The notes under the pieces were generated by a model that ran no database searches, was not told the DNA's origin, and saw only the letters and a list, made by a program, of their open reading frames with translations. Made by a program: the position numbers and the translations under genes. Shown here one piece after another: positions 33,601-42,254 of a stretch of DNA of 64,000 bases; within the stretch, counting starts at the first letter, position 1; each line of letters begins with the position of its first letter. Origin of the DNA: Dysidea avara (lineage: Eukaryota > Porifera > Demospongiae > Dictyoceratida > Dysideidae); NCBI RefSeq assembly GCF_963678975.1, contig NC_089278.1, forward strand, positions 10,381,479-10,445,478, in the 5' to 3' direction.

Positions 33601-35537
33601 ACAATGTGGATAATACAGCAGATAGTTCACAGAGACTGCGTGTAATCTTCTAGAGGGGATAAAATATTTCAAAGGGGTCTAATTTATTTCAAGAAAAAGT
33701 GGACCAGGGGTCCAAATGTATCATTATACCCTGTTAACTTATAGATGCTTTAGAATCAATACACCAAGTTTGTGGCTACAAATGTAGTTACCCACTATAG
33801 TTACTGCATTCTCAGAATAGTCTTTCAAGAGCAATTGTGACCCGCTGAGCAAAAACCGCAATACAGTGGAACCTCAGTTATCCGAACCCCTTGGAACCAG
33901 GGGTGGTCAATAAGTCTGAAAAGTTTGTATCTCTGAAACTGTATAAATAACCTTAAAATAGCATAAAGAATTTTTTTTAAATATCAGTATTTTAAACTAC
34001 CGTAATAGAACAGTCACTACTCTAATAGTGAAATCATTTCTGTAGTTTGGTTAATCAAGAATCCGGGTAAGTGGGGTCTGGATAACTAAAGTTCCACTGT
34101 ATTCTATTTTGCTACTGAAATAAACTGAATAAAAATATGCACGTTGTATAAAAAAATTACGAACGTTTCAATCGCTTTGGTACGTACTCAAATCAATAAA
34201 ACCTATACACCACCAGAATCTCCTGCTCATTGGGAGTAAGAAAATCTTTGTTTCGTGTTTGTACAGCATACAGTATGTGAGATATGGGCACTTATTAGTG
34301 ATGCAGTAGAAATTAAAGTTTACCATCATCGTTAAAATTGTTGAAATGGCCTTCTTGTTTGTCCACACGGAGATGTTAATTCATATGGTACACAAACTTA
34401 AGCACTGGTATGGCAGGATGTTTGGCACAATGGTGAAATAGCAGCGCACAGGTCAAGAAGAGGTATTCAACTTCAGCATATACATGGTCTTTGTTCATTA
34501 TAGTTTGACGAAGGATGTTCTATTAGAGTATTTCGATTTTTAGCACCTTTTAGCAATTTTATCCCGAAAATATAACCATCTTTCTTGCTGATTACTAGCT
34601 CTTCCCTTCTTGCTCTTACCAGCCCATGTATGCTAATAAGAAGTCTGTATAGCTTCTATGATGATTCTCTTCCCTTGAAATACCTATTTAGGTAACTCAC
34701 TCCTTGAGCTTGCTCAATGGATTACTGATTGAGTTTTGTACATTACGGGCACTACTATCCTTCTAGCTAGCACATTTGGAGGGGGTACTTCAGCCCCCCA
34801 TGCACCCCTCTAAATATGCCCTCGATAATAAAAAAATAATATTTTGGATAGGTGCATGCATGTAGGTTGGGCTGTGTACTTAGTAGTACTGTGATCTGTT
34901 TAGATGGATTTTACGTGGCCCCATCGCAGTCCCCAGGTCCCTATTTTGCCCCTTGATCCGTCCGATTTCACCCCCCCCCCGATGTATTGTGATCAGCTGG
35001 GTTGTCTACCCAGCATCAATCTTCGGTTACAGAGTTATAGCTACGTATGATAGTATAAGCCTAAGCATCTCATGTATACCTTTTGCAAGTTGCTTGTAGG
35101 GATGGGATTGGTAGGGTCGGTAGAATGTCTTGGTACCCGCGAAATCCAAGATTTTTGCTGTCCATAAGCATCTTCAGGCATAGGGCCCATAGCTGATAAA
35201 TAGAATGTTCGAAGTCACGAGTAGCTTCCTGCAAGCTAAAAGAGGGGAAGTATAAACTCACCCAGTCAAAGCAGTTTGGCTTTCTGATAAACCAGTGATC
35301 GTAGGACAACAGGAGGCGTATAATCCTGACTCGTAGAAACAAAAGACCGTACCAAATCACAGCCCCACAAACAAATCCTATCGCTGCCCAAGTCATCCAC
35401 AATGACCATCCGGGACCGACTATTGGAAACTGATTGGCCAAAACATCATCTTTAAGTACTCCCCACAAAGAGAACGTTACAGCTAACGTGGCTCCTGCGA
35501 CGCCAGTCATCAGCAGCGATATTATGGTTACCACCAT
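27700..35537 (-). CDS. CPT1: CPT1-family carnitine O-palmitoyltransferase, copy C
   Basis: Third tandem member. Exon 1 (35262-35537) gives MVVTIISLLMTGVAGATLAV and the second membrane stretch WSLWMTWAAIGFVCGAVIWY; a 69-bp intron (35193-35261) happens to stay open in frame. Exon 2 (35080-35192) has [20 protein letters not shown]. After a 3.65 kb intron (31429-35079) come the exons at 30664-31428, then a 967-bp intron (29697-30663), then 27700-29696 with [12 protein letters not shown] (catalytic histidine, near 29110), the [18 protein letters not shown] block, [10 protein letters not shown] and MNDMRKLYNL before TAA at 27700. The ATG at 35537 is chosen because it stands where copies A and B start. 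Longer readings to 35630 add residues without family resemblance. As in A and B, no N-terminal regulatory segment is visible. Confidence 0.91.
31509..31643. repeat. Two adjacent hairpins in a CPT1-C intron
   Basis: GAGTTCATAATATAATATTATGAACTC (31509-31535) is a perfect palindrome apart from its centre. Next, 31552-31643 forms a longer imperfect hairpin: AGTTATATATCACA with TGTGATATAACT outside and CTTAGTTATTAACAC with GTGTTAATAACTAAG inside. The short hairpin has a relative at 60520-60543 (GAGTTCATTATTATGAACTC). A further hairpin lies at 31772-31832 (GGAACAATATGGTAGTTGTT against its complement). Confidence 0.7.
31646..33863. other. CPT1-C intron, repeat-like DNA without a recognised gene
   Basis: A 116-codon open frame at 32124-32474 (+) has no family resemblance I know and includes a dispersed CTCTATTAGAG motif inside its frame, so I do not call it a gene. 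Between 32770 and 33690 short phrases such as GGGATAAAATATTTCA recur at least three times, suggesting decayed internal repeats. Confidence 0.5.
33864..34099. mobile_element. pogo/Tigger-type MITE
   Basis: The left end CAGTGGAACCTCAGTTATCC and the right end GGATAACTAAAGTTCCACTG form a terminal inverted repeat of the pogo/Tigger branch of Tc1/mariner, flanked by TA on both sides (33862-33863 and 34100-34101). At 236 bp it cannot encode a transposase. A pair of dispersed TAATAG(A)-CAGTCAC motifs lies inside. Confidence 0.85.
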
Positions 35538-35665
35538 CTTGATAACTCGTGACTTACATACTTCGCGGGCGTAGCTACGTGTATGGGTGTGGCTGGATAC
35601 CTGCAGCTTGGACTCGGTCAGAGTATACAAAGAATTATAGCAGAGTCATATTGAGCAGTGGCATG

Positions 35666-36502
35666 CAGAGGCGGATCTATGGGAGGTTCAAAGGGGAAAG
35701 AGCCTCTCTTACTCGAGATACTCTAACAGAGCAGTCACAGTAGTCTTTTGAGCAGCAGTGTAGCAAGCTATGTATCTAGTTGTGATTTCTGGGGACGGCG
35801 ACAAAGTGCCTTTCTTGACGTAAGGGTGTTCCACCCTAATGCACCAAGTTACCGTAACTCCAGCATACCATCTGTATATCGTCGTCATGAATTACAGAAG
35901 AAGCGAGAGTATCTATGGTATGGCGAACGTGTCCGGGAGGTGGAACAGGCTTCCTTTACCCCTCGTTTACTTTAGTATTTTCCACAACCGGCGGAATGGG
36001 AGGAGAAGCACTAACATTCTATCCGGTCGTCTGGCCGACATGCTTTCTCGCCACAGCTCAACATCTTATAGTGGCACTCTGGCATGAATTCGCTGCACAC
36101 TGTCATTTCCATTGCTTCGTTCTGCTACAATGTGCATCCGGGGAACACGATCCATCCTTCATCGATCCAACAATGCTTCCCCGGAAATGGGCCATATTGC
36201 TGGCCCTAGGGACTTTTAGTTGTCCCCTTTCAGTTGTCCAGCACACTTGCTTCTTGCCCTTGGTGCTGGGGGTGGTAGGCAAGGGCAGTACATCCAGCCC
36301 GCGGGGAAAAAAAATAAAAAAATAAATAATAATAATAAAAAAATGTATCTAGTTATAAATAAGGAAATATAGTTGGTGAGGGCATCTATGGTGAGGGGCA
36401 GCTATTGTCAGCAGGTGATGACCTTTTTTTTTTTTTTTTTGTCTTCAAGTTACAGCTCTTCCAAGTGGAACCCCCCTTTTTAAAAGTCTGAATCCGCCCC
36501 TG
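35666..36502. mobile_element. Inverted-repeat bounded element, CGGATCC family, copy 2
   Basis: The left end CAGAGGCGGATCTATGGG and the right end GAATCCGCCCCTG are inverted repeats related to copy 1 at 11181-11493. GCATG stands on both sides (35661-35665 and 36503-36507), again five bases, or seven (TGGCATG) if overlap is allowed. The 837-bp body carries a dispersed CTCTAACAGAG motif at 35713, a decayed retrotransposon frame (35745-36190) and a T-run near 36425-36440. Confidence 0.7.
35745..36190 (+). pseudogene. Decayed 3'-terminal ORF fragment of a non-LTR retrotransposon (probable)
   Basis: Three frames must be read in turn: SAFLDVRVFHPNAPSYRNSS then SIPSVYRRHELQKKREY, then RVREVEQASFTP, then LVFSTTGGMGGEALTFY, then RRLADMLSRHSSTSYSGTLA. 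This string resembles the C-terminal part of LINE polyproteins common in sponges and cnidarians. The frameshifts show that it is dead. The family assignment comes from memory of that conserved wording; a protein search would settle it. Confidence 0.55.
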
Positions 36503-36570
36503 GCATGATAGCTACTAGCTTAATTAAAACAGCGCGAGCCCAGCACTGGGGGAGGGGTAGCTACTCGGGT

Positions 36571-36984
36571 GGGTACCATGCATGCTGACCGCATCTTTGC
36601 CAAACATTACTGGAGATTTAATCCAATGAAAAAAAGTTCACCCTGCGATAAGTAAAGTTTTCATTGGGTGGCACCAATGAAATTTTATTTTCTCATAGCA
36701 TTTTCATAGGAAAATTTGATGAAAAACCAATGAAAAATTAGCAATGAAAATTCCATGAAAAGTTTTCAGTGGTAATTTTTTTCATTGGGTTTTCATTAAA
36801 TTTTCTTATGAAAATCGAATGAAAAAAATGTTCACCCTATGAAAAGTGAAGTTTTCATTGGGTGGCACCAATGAAATTTTACTTTCATAGCATTTTCATA
36901 AGACAAAATCTCCAGTAGTGAAATTGATGCTCCATATGATCATCATCAGTTTGGAACAGAATGCGGTCAGCATGCATGGTACCC
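36571..36984. mobile_element. Inverted-repeat element beside the GH78 remnant
   Basis: GGGTACCATGCATGCTGACC (36571-36590) and its complement (36965-36984) form a 24-base near-perfect inverted repeat; ACTGGAGATTT repeats inverted further in. The interior is made of GAAAA/TTTTC phrases with a direct repeat of GTTTTCATTGGGTGGCACCA (about 36658 and 36851). No gene. No clear target duplication. Confidence 0.65.
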
Positions 36985-38225
36985 GTGTTATTGTTCAAGA
37001 GGTGATGGACAGAATATGCAACTGTACATTTCATTTTAAGTGATGACTCATGGCTGGTAGCTCCATCCCCCATAATTATCAGACATTTAATGCTTCCATG
37101 GCACAAGCAGGTTGGAATCAACTACACAATTTGATGGAAGAAAGTAGACAAAGGGATGATAACATCTCTATTTACTGTGCCCGACATAATCGAAGTTGAA
37201 GTACATGGACCAATTAAAGTGTACTTGGTCCAAGACACTCAAGTGGTTGGCTTTGGTACTAGCACTGCTGGAGTGTGTGTTCTGAAAGTGTCTGATTTAG
37301 CCCCAAACACTGTTGTGGAATTAAGACATGCAAGTTCCATTACATGACCCATATGGACCTCTAAATGGCTCACTGTATTATGCTAACCTGTGGTCAGCTA
37401 AGGTTACAGACATGTACATTTCATCATCCAGCAGCTCTAAAACACCAGAGAATACTTACTACAGCACTTACCATGGTTTTTGATATGCATAATGTGGGGA
37501 TACCCTGAATCCAGGTAATTCGCAAACAGATTCACAGTGCTGTTAAACTGAATGGTGCATTTAACACATCGAGTGACATTCTTAATGCTATTTAAGACAT
37601 TATAGTTAGAGGCCAGTCATCCAATGTGATGAGTGTTCCAACAGATTGTGACCAGAGGGATGAGAGGCTTGGATGGATGGGTGACGCTGGACTATCAGCT
37701 GATTCTATGGCTCTGAACTTTGACACTTCAGCATTTCATACTATCTCCAACTAATAATGATGAACTAGAAGATGGCACTGTACCAGGTGTAGTGCATCCC
37801 CAGACATTTCATGTCACCTGTATGTTCTATTAGAAATATTTGACATATACATTCTGATTCGACATAATTAATTTGATATATATAACAACATTATTGGCCA
37901 CATTCACTTTATCGCTTCATCACTACACAGTTGCTACCTTTATGTGTAAACTTTGTAATAACAAATTGGAGACATGTCACTAATACAGTGTATGTTATAA
38001 CCTATACCTATAACACATCAATCCAAGTAGGCCATAGCTCCATTTGTTGTCACATTAACAACAGTGTAAACATAGTTCAGCATTTCCACACATCAGTTGT
38101 CTGGACCTTGTATAATGGATTGCTAAGAACTATTTATCACACTTGCTAGAGTATTTTTCAATTCATGGTTTCCAAGATTTTAAAGAATGGATTTGAAGAT
38201 TAATTTGTCAGGTAGGGTGATTGGG

Positions 38226-38320
<95 letters not shown>

Positions 38321-38338
38321 GTACACACACACACACAC
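38226..38338. repeat. GATA tetranucleotide and AC dinucleotide microsatellite
   Basis: About 24 uninterrupted GATA units (to 38320) are followed by a short AC run. The uniformity suggests recent expansion. It lies within the DNA inserted into the GH78 remnant. Confidence 0.97.
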
Positions 38339-38359
38339 TTTTACGAAAACAATTTCAGT

Positions 38360-38416
38360 AAACCAGGCGCAAGCCCACAGCCGGCCTTTGGCCGGCTGTG
38401 GGCGCGCGCCTGGTTT
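38360..38416. repeat. GC-rich perfect hairpin
   Basis: AAACCAGGCGC and CCCACAGCCGGCC are mirrored by GGCCGGCTGTGGG and GCGCCTGGTTT around a TTT loop, with a 3-base internal mismatch (AAG against CGC). It stands out from the AT-rich surroundings and can form a stable cruciform. It resembles a tiny fold-back element. No terminator function is implied. Confidence 0.85.
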
Positions 38417-39295
38417 AATAACAAGTATCAACATTGCATCTGGAATCATGCAGGATAAAATTTCTCTTTCCAGTGTTAACATAACTGATATTGTAATGAA
38501 CATTGCCGGGCAACTAGATTACCCTACATGATCAGTAACAAGGATGAACCAGTCACAACAGTATGGGAGTTATGGAATGGCAATAGTGCTCGATTTGGTA
38601 TGAATTCATGAAATCATCACATGTTTTCAACTATCAGTGGTTGGTCAAGGACTGAGCTAGTAGGACTCACAATGCCCTCTGGATCATATGCTTACAATAA
38701 TAGTGATCCTGCAAGAGTACTGGACCTCAGTTATGCTAGTGTTAGTCAAGAGTGGAAAGAGTCAGCTTTAAATGGGAGCATATAGGTGTGGCATGCAGTG
38801 TGCCAAGTCGGTTGCTACAAGCACAGAGTCCAGATGTCATCTCATGTTGAGAAATCATGCCATGGTGCATGCAAATGGAACATTAACAGTAATTAAGAGA
38901 ATTGACTAGTTTGCATCATATGGCACCCCTGGTGGGTCATGTGATAACTATGTTGTATCTGACAAATGCCATCACCCTGCATCAGTGCCACGGGCTTATG
39001 TCAAAGATATGTGTATTGGCAAGAGTGCCTGAGTGAATGTTTTGTGCCACTGTGGATGGAGAAGTGGGGAGATCCGTGCCCTGAGAAGGAAGTGAAATGG
39101 CTAGGATCAATGTGATGACACAGAACATATCTATCATTCATTGAAGATTGATGTTGTCATTCCTGTGAATAGCCAGACTAACTTGCATATTCCTTCTCAC
39201 AACCATAAGGGAAACTCACTCAGTAATCTGAATGAATCAGAAGACAACAAGCGGGAAGTCGATGTAATTCAGTCATGTTGCAAATGTGAATTATG

Positions 39296-39684
39296 AGCTC
39301 ACAATTTTGGTCAGGTTCCTACAGCTTTCTGATCAAAGAAATGCAAAAATAGACAAAATTAATTTTTAGCCTTATTTGGCAAAAACTGAATTGCTGTTAC
39401 TAAATTTAGAAGAATCTAGTGTATTTATAGAATAGGCAGGGTGTATAGGTGAATATGTCATGTTGAATTTTCAATGTAGAAGAGTATAATTTTCCGAGAT
39501 ATTCTCTGGAGTATATAGCAGTACAGATTAGTTACTTAGAAGTACACGTATTGAAGACTCTTCAGTTGATTAGTCGTGTAAATTTTGTGGACAGTAGAGT
39601 CTTTTTTTTTATGAATAGTATAACAGTAGCAACTAGATTCTCAAGTAAGTATACTAAAACTTTAACCTCGACCTTGACACAAAC
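39296..39684. other. Spacer upstream of ARIH1
   Basis: AT-rich DNA between the GH78 remnant and the ARIH1 start codon. It must contain the ARIH1 promoter and 5' leader, but I cannot point to a specific element. A T-run lies at 39602-39609. Confidence 0.5.
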
Positions 39685-42102
39685 ATGGAATCTGACGAAG
39701 AATTCATGAACGATGATGACGAGGACACAGACTTTTCTGAGGGAGAAGAAGACTACCTCACAGAACAAATGGGAGGGAGTTACGAGGCTCGGGAGAAGAA
39801 AGTAGAGCGTAGTGACTTTAAATACGAAGTACTTTCTTCAGAAATGATATCCCATAAAATGTTTGAAATTATTGACGAAGTTAACACAGTTTTTCAGGTT
39901 GTAATAGTGTTCTTTATCCGTTCTTGTTTACTGAGGTTGTTCCTATAGTTGCCCACCAACATGGTTCGCAGACTGTTAACTGCCTGTAGATGGGACAAAG
40001 AGAAGTTATTGGAAAGATATTATGCTGGGGACCAAGAGGCACTCTTTAAAGAAGCACATGTGATAGATCCAACAAAAAAGCCCAAACCGAAAATCCCTGT
40101 AGTTGTTAGAATGAATTCCACTACAAAGGTAAGTTGGCACATATCATTACCAATTCCACATGTTATGTTGATATTTTAGTCAACAGTTTCCTGTGCTGCT
40201 GCAGCCAGCCCTGTGCAAGAGTTCATCTGTGACATCTGTCTACTAGCCTATCCACTCAAGGTTTGCATGTGAATGTGTGATGTTACCATTCTTTCTTATG
40301 ATGACGACTATTTTCATTCTGAACTGTGTTGATGAACACATTTGTTTCAGCCTTGTCTGAAGGAAGAACTGTATTTTCTTGTGTGCCATAGCTTCATCAA
40401 CTGACATTGATAGTGCTGTTTGTTTTGTTCTAGGAGATGACAGGATTGGAGTGTCAGCATTTATTCTGTGCCCCTTGTTGGGACCGATACCTTAAAATAA
40501 TGGTCATGGATGAAGGAAAAGGAGAAGTTAGTTATTAGTTGAAAGATTTATTGCTGACAAAGTCTGATTAAGGCAGAGTATTCCAGCCATTCACACCTAT
40601 TTATGGCTTACATGTTTATGCTTTGAACTCTGAGGGTATTTTTACTTGCTATCCATGGTATTAGAACTGTATGTATTGTGTAGTAGTAGGGAAAAGGTGC
40701 AGAAAACTATCTGAATTCAAGTCTTGTTTCCTTCTTTGTAGATCATCAGTTGTCCAGCTCCCAGCTGTGGTATTGCAGCTGATGAAACATTTGTATTGTA
40801 AGCTTCCTTCTATATTGTTTAACTGTAGGCAGTACTTGCTGTGTCATTTAGGAAGTACCTTAGACAACCAGAAGCACGCAGCAAATTCCAGTACCTGATT
40901 ACAAACAGTTTTGTACAAGAACACAGACAGTTAAAATGGTGTCCATCACCAGGCTGCCAGAATGCTGTATTAGTAAACCAAGTAGAACCCCAGTCAGTAG
41001 TTTGTAAATGTGGACACAGTTTCTGGTTAGTTGGAAACGCAATGCTATGTGGTAGTAATTAGTACTAACTCATGTAGTTTTAAATGTCAGTTGGACACAC
41101 ACGAGCCCATCATGTGCGAACACCTAAAGTTATGGAAGATGAAGTGTGATGATGACAGTGAGACATCTAACTGGATTCACGTCAACACCAAGGTATTGCA
41201 TGTTGCTGTCCTGATTTGCATTCATATTGTTTTAATTTAGGAGTGTCCCAAGTGTCATGCCACAATTGAGAAAAATGGTGGTTGTAACCACATGATTTGT
41301 CGGAACAATTCTTGCCGTTCAGAGTTCTGTTGGGTTTGTCTTGGTCCATGGGAGCCTCATGGGTCTAGTTGGTAAGACCATGTACACATCCATAGTGGTG
41401 TGTTTTAAGCGTATTTGTTCATATGTAGGTATCATTGTAATCGTTTTAATGAGAATGATGCGAAAGCTGCTCGGGATGCACAGGCCAAGTCTAGGGCAGC
41501 ACTTGAGAGATACCTTTTTTATTGCAATCGTTACATCAATCATTTGAAAAGCAAAAACATGGAACACAAACTGTATGAAATGGCTGAACAGAAAATGCAA
41601 GAGCTGCAGCTTCTTGACATGACATGGATTGAGGTAGGTTGCTCATTGATATGCTACTAAACTTTTTAAAAAAATTGTTACAGGTTCAATTTATGAAGAA
41701 AGCAGTGGATGTTTTGTGTCAGTGTAGAAACACACTAATGTATACATATGCCTTTGCTTACTTTCTAAAGAAAAACAATCAATCTTGTATCTTTGAGGTT
41801 TGTGTGACATAGTATATACAGTAAGCAATGGGTGTGTGTGTATTAGGATAATCAGGGAGATCTTGAAATGGCAACTGAAATGTTGTCAGAATATATGGAA
41901 AGGGATATTACAAATTCTTTACTACATGACCTGAAGATTGTAGTCATGGACAAGACCAAGTGAGATATTGATGTGTTATCCATGACGGTATGTTAATGGC
42001 TGTTGAATGTGGTTTAGATATTGTGAAGCCAGGAGACAAAAATTGCTTGATTTTGTATATGAAGGATACGATGCGGACATTTGGGAATTTATAGATGCTT
42101 GA
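39685..42102 (+). CDS. ARIH1: ARIH1, ariadne-1 type RBR E3 ubiquitin ligase
   Basis: The acidic N-terminus [20 protein letters not shown] leads to the UBA-like block [24 protein letters not shown]1 follows ([29 protein letters not shown]), then the IBR ([31 protein letters not shown]), then RING2 ([19 protein letters not shown]), where the Cys of GGCNHM is the catalytic cysteine that receives ubiquitin from the E2. The Ariadne domain continues with the [20 protein letters not shown] block, [14 protein letters not shown] and [19 protein letters not shown], stop at 42102. ARIH1 works with neddylated cullin-RING ligases. About ten exons are separated by short introns, and every diagnostic cysteine that I can see is kept. 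The gene ends 152 bp from the convergent PH/YxxL gene. Confidence 0.95.
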
Positions 42103-42254
42103 ATTTTCTTTTTTTCTTCTTCTTGAAACTTGTTATACAAAAATGATAAAATGTATAAAAGACAAGTATAGAAAATGCTGAAATTTGGGGAAATGTACAT
42201 AATATTATTGCTAGGATTATAAAATGTTTTAAAAGACAGATCAGATGTGTATGT

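Larger units (their letters stand above)
37036..39295 (+). pseudogene. GH78 alpha-L-rhamnosidase with SUEL/Gal-lectin domain, decayed
   Basis: GH78 enzymes release terminal L-rhamnose. In order, in several frames: FNASMAQAGWNQ (near 37090), VGFGTSTAGVCVLKVS and ELRHA (37245-37330), DPYGPLNGSLYYANLWSAK (near 37345-37400), QIHSAVKLNGAFNTSS (37527 on), TDCDQRDERLGWMGDA (37641-37690, the hallmark acidic motif), DELEDGTVPGV (near 37765), VTTVWELWNG (near 38553) and NHHMFSTISGW. Then FASYGTPGGSC (38910 on), CHHPASVPRAYVKDMCIG and WGDPCPE match a galactose/rhamnose-binding SUEL lectin domain, followed by LKIDVVIPVNSQTNLHIP (about 39145), like the GH78 C-terminal beta-sandwich. In-frame stops, frameshifts and roughly 600 bp of foreign DNA (37830-38430) show the gene is dead. 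No introns are evident, so bacterial origin by transfer is possible. Confidence 0.8.

Noticed and set aside
36885..37121. Minus-strand frame near the inverted-repeat element
   Set aside because: It overlaps the terminal repeat and the plus-strand GH78 remnant; the GH78 reading explains the sequence better.
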